Shown here piece by piece: positions 1 through 5,910 of a DNA stretch of 5,910 nt. The position numbers and the translations under genes are program-made. Numbering within the stretch: the stretch's first letter is position 1; every line of letters starts with the position of its first letter. Source of the stretch: Planctomycetota bacterium (GTDB lineage Bacteria; Planctomycetota; Phycisphaerae; Phycisphaerales; SM1A02); NCBI GenBank assembly GCA_009926815.1, contig RFOC01000130.1:1-5910 (forward strand), written 5' to 3'. The notes under the pieces are model-generated. The model did no database searches, was not told where the DNA came from, and worked only from the letters and a program-made list of their open reading frames with translations.

Positions 1-2922
1 GCGGTCGGCATCGCGAAGCGCGATGCGGCCTGCATCGGGGGCCAGGGCGGCGATCTCCGCGCCTTCGGCGGCCACGCGGATCGAGCCAAGTTCCCGTGCC
101 GTGGTCACATCCCACAGGTGCAGTCGTCCATCCGGTCGACCGCAGGCCAGCGTCTGGCCCGGGCCATCGAAGGCCATCGTGGGCGAGAGGTCCTGAGGCG
201 TCCGGAACGACGCGATCCTGGCGCCGCTGGCCAGGTTCCACACGCGAAGCGACCGGTCCTCGGCCAGCGAGGCGAGCCCAAGGCCATCGGGAGAGAACGC
301 CAGGGCGCGAAGCGCGCCCGCGTGACCTTCCAGTCGCAGGCTCTCCGCAGGCCGGTCCACGCGGCAGACGCGGATGGAGCCATCGATCCCGCTGGAGGCC
401 ATCCGGCTTCCGTCATGGGACAGGGCGAGGCTCCGGACCTCTCCCGCATGGGCCGGGATCTCCGCAAGCGTGCGTCCATCGTTCAGGTCGATGATCTCGA
501 TCACGCCGCCCGGGTGCCCCAGGGCAGCTCGCGGTGTGAGGCTGGCCAGGGCCACGCTGGTGGCGGGGGGGCCTGCGGGCCGCAGCAAGCGGCGCTGACC
601 CGATGCGTTGGCGACATGGATGGATCCGTCCGCATCCACGTGCAGGGACTCCCCCGACGCGGTGATCGCGAGGCGACGCGTGGAGCCCTGGATGCGAAGC
701 GGCTGGGTGGGTGCGGTGTCGCGAAGTCGCACCAGTCCATCCGGGCCGGCTGACGCGATCCACGCACCCGACGCGGGCACGCTCAGGCATGTCGAGGGCA
801 CGGGCAGTCCAGGCATGGCCGCGGGCGTGCCACCGCCCGAGGCGAGATGCAGGCCGGCCTCGGACGCGGTCACCGCGATTCCGCCAGCTTCGGCGGCGGT
901 CCACGCCAGTCCACGGACGGGCGCTCCCACGCGAAGGACCCCGGCGGGCGAGAGGTCCGGCAGGTTCCACCGCTGCACCGTGCCTGCATCACCGGCCACG
1001 GCCAGCGTCAGGCCATCCGGCGCGAACAGGATGGAAGCCGACGAGCCGTCAAGACCCGATCGCTCCCCGCGAGGCGCGCCGCGGGTGACATCCCAGAGAC
1101 GAAGCATGCGATCCGCCGTGCAGGTGGCGAGCAGGCGTCCATCCTCCGACACGGCCATGGCCGTGATGGGGGAACGGAGATCGGGCAGCTCGAGCGTGCG
1201 GCCGTGCGTGAGCAGGTCCCAGACACGAGCGCGTCCATCCGCGCCGGCCGTGGCCAGCGTTCGGGAGCCCGGGATGAAGGCCAATCCGCGGATGCAGCCC
1301 GCGTGGGCGGTCCACGCCCCCATGGTCACGCCACTGGGCATGTCCCGCAGCTGGACGGAGCCATCCTCGTGACCGCAGGCCAGGGTGCGGCCGTCGGCGG
1401 ACATCGCCACCAGGCGAGCGGGGGACGAGGTTCGTGGCAGCGTCAGCAGCGGGTGACCATCGTCCGTCCTGAGCACGTGTACGGAGCCGTCGGCGGCGGC
1501 CACGGCCAGATGTCGACCGTCCGCATCGGTGGCCATCGAGGTGATCGATCCGGCCCCCAGCGGCACGGCCCATCGTTCCGGGTGCAGGGCCGACTGGATC
1601 AGCCTGCGGTCGAGGCGTCGCTCGGCGTCCGGCGGATCGATCGAGCGAAGCGTCCGAAGTTCCTCCTCCGCGGTCTCCAGCCGCCCCTCGCCAAGCGCGG
1701 CCAGGGCGTGTCGCACGGCGCTCACGTGCATCTCGGGCACCAGCTGCTGCAGCGCGGCCTGCGCGATCCGGCCACGGTCCTCGGCCTCCAGCTGGTTGGC
1801 CTCCGCCTGCACGCGAGCGGCATCGGCGGCCTGCTCGGCCTGTCCCGACTGCCATCGCAGGTGCGTCATCATGGCGAGCGCGCCCGCCATCACCACCGGC
1901 GCAGCCACGGCGGCGCCAGCCATGGCGCGGTGGCGCCGTGCCGCCCATCGCAGCGTCTCCCACACCCCGGGCTCCCGCGCCGAGACGGCGCGGCCCTGCA
2001 GGAAGCGATCGATGTCCTCGGCCAGGTCCATGGCGGTGCCGTAGCGAAGGGCACGATCCTTGGCCATGGCCTTGCGAACGATCAGGTCCAGGTCGTGCGG
2101 CATCGAGCGGCCGCCGGTCGAGAGGCGGGGCGGCTCCTCCTCGCGCACGATCCGGGCCGCCTCGTGCACCGACACGCGTCGCAGGTCGTGCGGAGGCCGT
2201 CCGGCCAGCAGTTCATGCAGGATCACGCCCAGGGCGTACACGTCGCTGCGGATGTCCAGATCGTGCGGGTCGGCATCGAACTGCTCCGGGCTCATGTACT
2301 GCACCGTGCCCACCAGCTGCCCCACGTCGGTCCGCATGGTGGTGATCGCCATGTCGCTGTCGGTGGTGCGAGCCACGCCGAAGTCGATCACCTTCACCTG
2401 ACCCGAGCCGTCCACCAGGATGTTGCCCGGCTTGAGATCGCGGTGGATCACGCCGCGCTGGTGTCCATGCGCCACCGCCATGCACACGTGGCGGAACAGC
2501 GAGAGCCGATCGCGCACGCGCAGGGGCGCCGCGTACTCGGTGATGGAGCGGGCATTGGCGACGTACTCCATGGCGAACCAGGGCACGCCGCCACCCGCCT
2601 CCCACAGGCCCACCTCCAGGATCTGGGCGATGCCGGGGTGACGAAGGCGCGCCAGCACCTGGGCCTCGAAGTCGAAGCGTCGGCGCGCGCCGTCGCTGCG
2701 CCGACTCATGACCTTCACGGCCACGCTTCGGTGCAGGCTCTCCTGCCGGGCCTCGTACACGCGGCCCATGCCGCCGCTGCCGATCAGTCGCGTGATGGTG
2801 AAGCCACCGAGCCTGGATCCCGGACCGAGACGCTCCAGATCGACGGGCACGGCGCCCTCGGGCTCGCCGCAGAAGGGCGAGGTGGGCTGGTCGCTCGAGG
2901 ATGACGAGGTGGGCGGAGGCAT
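1..2922 (-). CDS. Membrane-anchored serine/threonine protein kinase with C-terminal WD40 repeats (3' end outside window)
   Basis: The frame is open for 974 codons with no stop before the window edge, so the C-terminus is missing. Residues 41-309 form a complete Hanks-type kinase: glycine loop GSGGMG (48-53), VAVK lysine K70, helix-C glutamate E86, catalytic HRDLKPGN (160-167), DFG (180-182), a Thr-rich activation loop (T186, T187, T194, T195, T198), GTxxYMSPE (205-213) and D227 of subdomain IX. It is therefore probably an active RD-type kinase. A hydrophobic segment at about 333-352 after a basic ARRHR stretch looks like a single membrane helix, placing the kinase in the cytoplasm and the rest outside (inference). 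A charged helical stretch rich in Ala, Glu and Gln (356-430) leads into WD40 blades from about 450 onward. The clearest blades end in VWDL (567-570), LWDV (609-612), VWNL (894-897) and LWDV (936-939); those at about 660-860 are degenerate. This architecture is common in planctomycetes. The substrate is unknown. The start is uncertain: ATG 2922, TTG 2928 and ATG 2946 are all in frame. Confidence 0.95.
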   Translation of the reverse strand, partial: MPPPTSSSSSDQPTSPFCGEPEGAVPVDLERLGPGSRLGGFTITRLIGSGGMGRVYEARQESLHRSVAVKVMSRRSDGARRRFDFEAQVLARLRHPGIAQILEVGLWEAGGGVPWFAMEYVANARSITEYAAPLRVRDRLSLFRHVCMAVAHGHQRGVIHRDLKPGNILVDGSGQVKVIDFGVARTTDSDMAITTMRTDVGQLVGTVQYMSPEQFDADPHDLDIRSDVYALGVILHELLAGRPPHDLRRVSVHEAARIVREEEPPRLSTGGRSMPHDLDLIVRKAMAKDRALRYGTAMDLAEDIDRFLQGRAVSAREPGVWETLRWAARRHRAMAGAAVAAPVVMAGALAMMTHLRWQSGQAEQAADAARVQAEANQLEAEDRGRIAQAALQQLVPEMHVSAVRHALAALGEGRLETAEEELRTLRSIDPPDAERRLDRRLIQSALHPERWAVPLGAGSITSMATDADGRHLAVAAADGSVHVLRTDDGHPLLTLPRTSSPARLVAMSADGRTLACGHEDGSVQLRDMPSGVTMGAWTAHAGCIRGLAFIPGSRTLATAGADGRARVWDLLTHGRTLELPDLRSPITAMAVSEDGRLLATCTADRMLRLWDVTRGAPRGERSGLDGSSASILFAPDGLTLAVAGDAGTVQRWNLPDLSPAGVLRVGAPVRGLAWTAAEAGGIAVTASEAGLHLASGGGTPAAMPGLPVPSTCLSVPASGAWIASAGPDGLVRLRDTAPTQPLRIQGSTRRLAITASGESLHVDADGSIHVANASGQRRLLRPAGPPATSVALASLTPRAALGHPGGVIEIIDLNDGRTLAEIPAHAGEVRSLALSHDGSRMASSGIDGSIRVCRVDRPAESLRLEGHAGALRALAFSPDGLGLASLAEDRSLRVWNLASGARIASFRTPQDLSPTMAFDGPGQTLACGRPDGRLHLWDVTTARELGSIRVAAEGAEIAALAPDAGRIALRDADR

Positions 2923-2936
2923 GGTCAACGCGTGCC

Positions 2937-2942
2937 CCTCCT
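2937..2942 (-). promoter_or_regulatory. Ribosome binding site AGGAGG for the kinase gene
   Basis: A perfect AGGAGG lies 8 nt before an in-frame TTG (2928) and 14 nt before ATG (2922). Its position argues against the in-frame ATG at 2946, which lies upstream of it and has no good Shine-Dalgarno sequence of its own. By spacing alone TTG 2928 is best; by codon preference ATG 2922 is. The choice adds only two residues. The stretch 2947-3010 between the kinase and the upstream stop codon shows no convincing promoter or terminator, which is compatible with read-through from the upstream gene. Confidence 0.6.
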
Positions 2943-3010
2943 GCATCGGCCGGGACGGGGCACCCCTTGACTGTCGAATTCGGAAGCAGGGTGGGCGAAC
3001 CGGGGGTCCG

Positions 3011-4924
3011 TTATCGAGTGAAAAGGGCTCGAAGGGCCCCCTGAGCGGCCCTGGCGGCCTGTTCTCGAAGTTCCGGGACCGCGGTGCTCTCCCAGAGGTC
3101 CGGCTTTCGAAGCGTGCCGACCACCAGCAGATCCGGCTGGGGGCGGCCGCCGTGATCCAGGATGGCGGCCTCCGGCGAGGTCTCGAGCCCCAGTCCGAGC
3201 GGGTCCGGCCGTGCCAGTCCGGAGTCGATCAGCGACCGCACCGCGGGATCCGCATCACCCTGCTGCGCGGCCGCGGGTCCGGTGCAGTTGATCACCCATG
3301 CCGCGTGCAACGCACGGGACTGGTGCGTCTGGCCTCGGCGCCACGCTCGCACGGTCAGGTCCACCGCGTCATCGGAGGCCTTCGCGCGCTCGACCCGGCA
3401 CCGCACCACCTGCAGCGAGCCATCACCCAGCATGCGCTCCACATGCCGGCCCACGGAGGCCGCGGTCCGGTGCCGATGCGGCTCCCAGAATCCCTGGAGA
3501 TGGCGGATGAAGCGGGCGCGTTCGGCCGTGGGCATTCGCTGCCACAGGGCCGCGGTGTGCGGGCGAAGGCCGTCGATCACGTGTCGCCAGTCCCGCGTGC
3601 CATCCAGCTGGTCGCGAAGCCAGCGCAGGAGTTGCAGCGCGGCCAGTCGATCCCGGGCCAGGAGCGGTTCGACCACCCTGGAGAGATCCGCGGCGGGTTG
3701 CGGCGGATCGTGGTGCACCCTCGGCAGCAGGCCTCGGCGCGTGAGCATCCAGATGGGTGCGGTCCGCTTCGGAGCACGCTCACCCGTCAGGCTCAGCAGG
3801 ACATCCGTGGCGGAGAGGCCGCTTCCAACGATGGCGACCGGCTCATCGGGCTGGATGTCGGCGACCGCGTGCGGCCGCCACGGATCGGCGATCCAGCGAT
3901 GTCGCGAGCCCTCCCATCGGCCCGCCAGCGGATCGCTGGGAGGTCGGTGTCCGGATGCCAGCACCACCACCTGCGCCTCGATCGATTCGCCGCGAGCCAG
4001 ATGCACCAGCCATCCGCCGTCAGGCCTGCGGACCACGCGGCGGGCCTCGTCCAGGTGCATGGAGACGGTGGCGTGGCCGGCGGCCGCACGGATGGAGGCG
4101 TCCAGCGTCTCCCGCAGATAGGCGCCGTAGAGCTGCCGCGGCGCGAAGGTGGCGGGCCCGGCCTCGGGATGGCGCCCCTGCAGCCAGCGGAGGAAGTGGG
4201 TGGGATCCTCCGCGGGAAGACCCATGTTGCGAGCGGGCACGTTGAGCAGGTGCTCAGGTTCGCGAGTGCCGTAGGCGGCGCCCTCGCCGACCGTGCCGCG
4301 CCGCTCGATCAGGTGCACGTGCAGGCGATCGGTGCCACGGTGGTGGTTCAGCAGTTGGACCGTGGTGGCCACGCCGCTGAAGCCGCCTCCGATGATGCAC
4401 ACCGATCGTGCCGGGCCCGTTTCGGTCAATCGCACGGGACCTCCGGGAGCATCGGGACGGGCCACGAAGCGACGGTAGTCGCGGAGCGGGGGTGCATACA
4501 CATGCAGCGTGACCATGGGCGGCCCATCGGTTGCTGGATTGTGCACGCTGTGCACGCTTGCGTCGTCGCCGGCCACGGTGCGTCCCGTGTCGAACGTCTC
4601 GTCCATCCAGGGATCGGCCAGTCCGTCCTCGGCGACGTGCCAGGTGCGCTCCAAGGCGCGGCCGGCCATGATCCGCATGGCGCAGATCGAGCCGCCGTGG
4701 TCATGCGGCGGGCTGCACTGGCCGGGGAGCCAGGTCATGACGAGCACCTCGAAGGAGGGCGAGGGCCGCCACGCAACCCGGCCGCGGTGGTAGCGGCGAG
4801 TGTCGGTCCTGACGAAGTGGGCGAGGTCGGCCTGGGTCAGGTTGGCCTGCTCGAGCGCCCTCTGAATGCCTGTGATCGACGGCTTCGGCCCCAGGGCGTC
4901 GAGCTGGTCGAGCAGGCTCTGCAT
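3011..4924 (-). CDS. Cysteine dioxygenase (cupin) fused to a YdhS-type FAD/NAD(P)-binding oxidoreductase
   Basis: This is a bifunctional-looking protein of 637 residues (numbered from ATG 4924). Residues 1-150 match type I cysteine dioxygenase, the non-heme iron enzyme that oxidises L-cysteine to cysteine sulfinate. Visible are Y45/R47 (the Arg that binds the cysteine carboxylate), metal ligands H74 and H76 in HDHGGSIC, C81 at the crosslink cysteine position, H125 as third ligand (VHSVHN), and T139-H141-Y143 in TLHVYAPP, matching Ser-His-Tyr of the mammalian enzyme. After a short linker, residues 173-637 match the NAD_binding_9/COG4529 (YdhS-like) flavoproteins: first Rossmann motif GGGFSG (179-184), GEGAAYGT (213-220), HLLNVPARNM (225-234), second dinucleotide motif VAIVGSG (363-369), VINCTGP (544-550) and LWESTAVPELREQ (610-622). 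The activity of that family is not established to my knowledge. An in-frame GTG at 4990 would add 22 residues, but those codons (AGA, ATA, TTG, TCT, AAT) are unlike the rest of the gene and neither start has a clear ribosome site, so I prefer ATG 4924. No signal peptide is seen, so it is probably cytoplasmic. The kinase gene follows on the same strand. Confidence 0.92.
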   Translation of the reverse strand: MQSLLDQLDALGPKPSITGIQRALEQANLTQADLAHFVRTDTRRYHRGRVAWRPSPSFEVLVMTWLPGQCSPPHDHGGSICAMRIMAGRALERTWHVAEDGLADPWMDETFDTGRTVAGDDASVHSVHNPATDGPPMVTLHVYAPPLRDYRRFVARPDAPGGPVRLTETGPARSVCIIGGGFSGVATTVQLLNHHRGTDRLHVHLIERRGTVGEGAAYGTREPEHLLNVPARNMGLPAEDPTHFLRWLQGRHPEAGPATFAPRQLYGAYLRETLDASIRAAAGHATVSMHLDEARRVVRRPDGGWLVHLARGESIEAQVVVLASGHRPPSDPLAGRWEGSRHRWIADPWRPHAVADIQPDEPVAIVGSGLSATDVLLSLTGERAPKRTAPIWMLTRRGLLPRVHHDPPQPAADLSRVVEPLLARDRLAALQLLRWLRDQLDGTRDWRHVIDGLRPHTAALWQRMPTAERARFIRHLQGFWEPHRHRTAASVGRHVERMLGDGSLQVVRCRVERAKASDDAVDLTVRAWRRGQTHQSRALHAAWVINCTGPAAAQQGDADPAVRSLIDSGLARPDPLGLGLETSPEAAILDHGGRPQPDLLVVGTLRKPDLWESTAVPELREQAARAAQGALRALFTR

Positions 4925-5005
4925 TGCCGCTGTCAGGGGTATGGGATTGCGGCGAGCCACGGACGCAGAATGCAGCAATCTGGCTGTCACGTCAAATCAG
5001 GCCAA

Positions 5006-5023
5006 ATAAAATGTGCGGTTATA
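5006..5023 (-). promoter_or_regulatory. Candidate -10 region for the dioxygenase-flavoprotein gene
   Basis: In an A+T-rich stretch that contrasts with its surroundings, the minus strand reads TATAAC (5018-5023), five of six matches to the sigma-70 -10 consensus. TTTTAT (5006-5011) follows it as an alternative. No good TTGACA-like -35 lies at 16-18 nt, so an activator or another sigma factor could be involved. Transcription from TATAAC would leave a leader of roughly 85-90 nt to ATG 4924, or about 20 nt to GTG 4990. Confidence 0.35.
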
Positions 5024-5065
5024 AGTCGTAAACGCCGCGGACGACTTTTTGCGACAGTCCGACTT
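5023..5065. repeat. Three 7-bp half-sites at 18-bp spacing (candidate operator)
   Basis: On the plus strand AAGTCGT (5023-5029) and ACGACTT (5041-5047) form a perfect inverted repeat with an 11-nt spacer. A third copy, CCGACTT (5059-5065, one mismatch), follows in the same orientation as the second. Starts are exactly 18 bp apart (5023, 5041, 5059), close to two helical turns. The first half-site overlaps the candidate -10 TATAAC, and the second sits where a -35 would be. This suits a dimeric regulator of the dioxygenase gene. Alternatively the inverted repeat followed by TTTTT (5046-5050) could act as a weak plus-strand terminator, although no plus-strand gene is present. Confidence 0.4.
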
Positions 5066-5082
5066 CAGGCCCATCTTGCACC

Positions 5083-5100
5083 CGAAATCCCTTGGATTCG
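5083..5100 (-). terminator. Possible hairpin after the HNH gene
   Basis: A 7-bp stem (CGAA and TCC on one arm, GGA and TTCG on the other, with one bulged base and a 3-nt loop) lies about 31 nt beyond the HNH stop codon. There is no T-run after it on the minus strand, so it does not look like a standard intrinsic terminator. It may be an RNA-processing or stabilising hairpin, or chance. Confidence 0.2.
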
Positions 5101-5131
5101 TGTTGGCGTCCGCCCGGCCCCGTTGCCTGCT

Positions 5132-5761
5132 TCAGGTGAGCTCGACCGTCCAGTAGGCCTCGTCCAGGAAGGCCTTCCAGCTCTGGTACTTGGGGCTGCC
5201 CAGTCGCACGGCGATCGCCGGGTTTCGCTTGGGCTTCACCGCGGGCCGGATCAGCCGGATGCCGGCCTCGGTGGGCGTGCGACCACCCTTGCGGGCGTTG
5301 CACTTCACGCAGGCGCAGACCAGGTTCTCCCAGGTGTTGCCGCCGCCCTGCACGCGGGGCACCACGTGATCGAGCGTGAGCTCGCGCGTGCTGAAGTGCT
5401 TGCCGCAGTACTGGCAGCGGTTGCCGTCGCGGGCGTAGATGTTGCGTCGATTCAGCTTGACCTGCTCCTTGGGGAAGCGGTCGTAGCCGAGCAGGCGGAT
5501 CACCTTCGGCACCGCGATGACCAGCCGAGTGGTCTGCAGCCAGTCGTGCTGGTCATGCTCGAACTGCCGCTGGAACTCCGCGGCCTCGGTCCAGGAGTTG
5601 ATGTCGTAGCTGACGTAACTGCCGTTCTCGACCGAGACGATCTCGGCCACCTGCTTGCAGACCAGGGTGAAGGCACGGCGAGCGTCGACGACGCGGATGG
5701 CGCCGTAGAGCCGGTTCAGCACGAGCACGCGAGCGTCGAGCGCCGACGCGAGGGCAGTCAT
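5132..5761 (-). CDS. HNH endonuclease-family protein
   Basis: This is a complete 209-residue protein from ATG 5761 to a TGA at 5132-5134, preceded by a good AGGAGG. The N-terminal 'VLVLNRLYGAIRVVDARRAF' stretch (12-31) is typical of a bacterial HNH family (COG1403, McrA-like) whose members begin VLVLNxxYxxxxV. The HNH module spans about 108-160: zinc-binding CQYC (C116, C119), LDHVVPR with catalytic-type D131/H132, GGGNTWENL with N146, and CxxCN (C151, C154, N155) followed by R157/K158. The third HNH position is Asn rather than His, a common variant. The roughly 50-residue basic tail (Lys/Arg-rich at 175-186) could bind nucleic acid (inference). No methyltransferase, integrase or toxin partner is nearby, so nothing here supports a restriction or homing role. 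Proteins of this type are frequent stand-alone chromosomal genes in planctomycetes and their role is not established. It is convergent with nothing and lies upstream of the dioxygenase gene on the same strand, separated from it by 207 bp (141 bp if the GTG start is used). Confidence 0.93.
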   Translation of the reverse strand: MTALASALDARVLVLNRLYGAIRVVDARRAFTLVCKQVAEIVSVENGSYVSYDINSWTEAAEFQRQFEHDQHDWLQTTRLVIAVPKVIRLLGYDRFPKEQVKLNRRNIYARDGNRCQYCGKHFSTRELTLDHVVPRVQGGGNTWENLVCACVKCNARKGGRTPTEAGIRLIRPAVKPKRNPAIAVRLGSPKYQSWKAFLDEAYWTVELT

Positions 5762-5771
5762 CCTGACGGAA

Positions 5772-5777
5772 CCTCCT
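5772..5777 (-). promoter_or_regulatory. Ribosome binding site AGGAGG for the HNH gene
   Basis: A perfect AGGAGG lies 10 nt before ATG 5761 and fixes that codon as the start. Confidence 0.7.
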
Positions 5778-5809
5778 GCAGCGACCGGATCCTCCAGTCG
5801 GTGCGAGGA

Positions 5810-5837
5810 AGTCTACCCCCTGCCGGGAGAGGGGCAA
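5810..5837 (-). promoter_or_regulatory. Weak sigma-70-like promoter candidate for the HNH gene
   Basis: On the minus strand TTGCCC (5832-5837) and TAGACT (5810-5815) are separated by 16 nt. Each matches the consensus at four of six positions. The predicted leader is about 40 nt. The spacer contains a CCCCT/AGGGG inverted repeat that could form a small hairpin. Evidence is by eye only. Confidence 0.3.
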
Positions 5838-5874
5838 CGAGCAGGTCGCCGGGATGTCGAAGTTCGCCAGGTTC

Positions 5875-5910
5875 TCAACCCGTTCGTCCCAGCCAGGCCA
5901 GCTGGTCGCC
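5875..5910 (-). CDS. Possible C-terminal end of an upstream gene (partial)
   Basis: From the window edge the minus strand reads GDQLAWLGRTG and then TGA (5875-5877). The codons are mostly G/C at third position, like the genes here, and the reading ends 113 bp before the HNH start, leaving room for a promoter. Eleven residues are too few to identify a family. It could equally be chance open sequence. Confidence 0.25.
   Translation of the reverse strand, partial: GDQLAWLGRTG

Noticed and set aside
130..1383. Repeated short DNA words such as GACCGCAGGCCAG (138-150 and 1371-1383)
   Set aside because: Both encode the same 'TLACG' segment of WD40 blades, so they reflect protein repeats rather than a DNA repeat or mobile element.
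1049..1963. A 304-codon minus-strand open frame in another frame of the kinase gene
   Set aside because: It overlaps the WD40 region out of frame and yields a Gly/Arg/Ala-rich product with no domain. The WD40 reading explains the sequence.
847..2904. A 685-codon plus-strand open frame opposite the kinase gene
   Set aside because: It is codon-aligned antisense to the kinase. Stops in it would need TTA, CTA or TCA codons in the kinase, which are rare in such G+C-rich coding DNA. Its product is rich in His, Arg and Gly with no domain, while the minus strand has all kinase motifs.
2961..2972. TTGACT on the plus strand (2967-2972) as a -35 element
   Set aside because: No -10-like hexamer follows at 15-19 nt and no plus-strand gene lies downstream.
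3162..4121. A 319-codon plus-strand open frame opposite the flavoprotein domain
   Set aside because: The minus strand encodes clear flavoprotein motifs here. The plus-strand product is Ser/Arg-rich low-complexity sequence typical of an antisense shadow.
5553..5837. A minus-strand open frame overlapping the HNH start
   Set aside because: It runs out of frame through the HNH N-terminus and becomes Arg-rich without any motif. The HNH frame has a ribosome site and family-typical N-terminus.
1..5910. CRISPR arrays, tRNA or rRNA genes, insertion sequences and defence operons
   Set aside because: No regularly spaced identical repeats, cloverleaf sequences, transposase motifs or terminal inverted repeats were seen. 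The HNH protein alone does not make a defence system.

Overview
The window is G+C-rich DNA (about two-thirds or more G+C by eye) with all recognisable genes on the minus strand, read from position 5910 down to 1. A Hanks-type Ser/Thr kinase joined through one membrane helix to a long WD40 propeller, an HNH protein of the 'VLVLNR' type and the strong GC3 codon use together suggest a planctomycete, perhaps from the Phycisphaerae. This assignment is inferred from gene style, not from a marker gene.

Layout in transcription order: (1) 5910-5875 may hold the last 11 codons of an unidentified gene. (2) 5874-5762 is an intergenic stretch with a weak promoter and a strong ribosome binding site. (3) 5761-5132 encodes a complete 209-residue HNH endonuclease-family protein. 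(4) 5131-4925 is an unusually A+T-rich intergenic island. It carries a -10-like hexamer and three 7-bp AAGTCGT/ACGACTT half-sites at 18-bp intervals. (5) 4924 (or 4990) to 3011 encodes a two-domain enzyme: an N-terminal cysteine dioxygenase cupin fused to a C-terminal FAD/NAD(P)-binding flavoprotein of the YdhS/NAD_binding_9 type. (6) 2922 (or 2928/2946) to beyond position 1 encodes the kinase-TM-WD40 protein, whose 3' end lies outside the window.

The most interesting item is the dioxygenase-flavoprotein fusion. The dioxygenase half keeps the whole cysteine dioxygenase active site, including the Cys of the Cys-Tyr crosslink that many bacterial relatives lack. The flavoprotein half keeps both dinucleotide-binding motifs. 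This predicts coupled thiol-to-sulfinate chemistry followed by an unknown flavin-dependent step. The kinase starts less than 100 bp downstream on the same strand, so the two may be co-transcribed, but a functional link is unproven.

I saw no tRNA, rRNA, CRISPR array, insertion sequence or prophage gene. The long plus-strand open frames are antisense shadows of the minus-strand genes.
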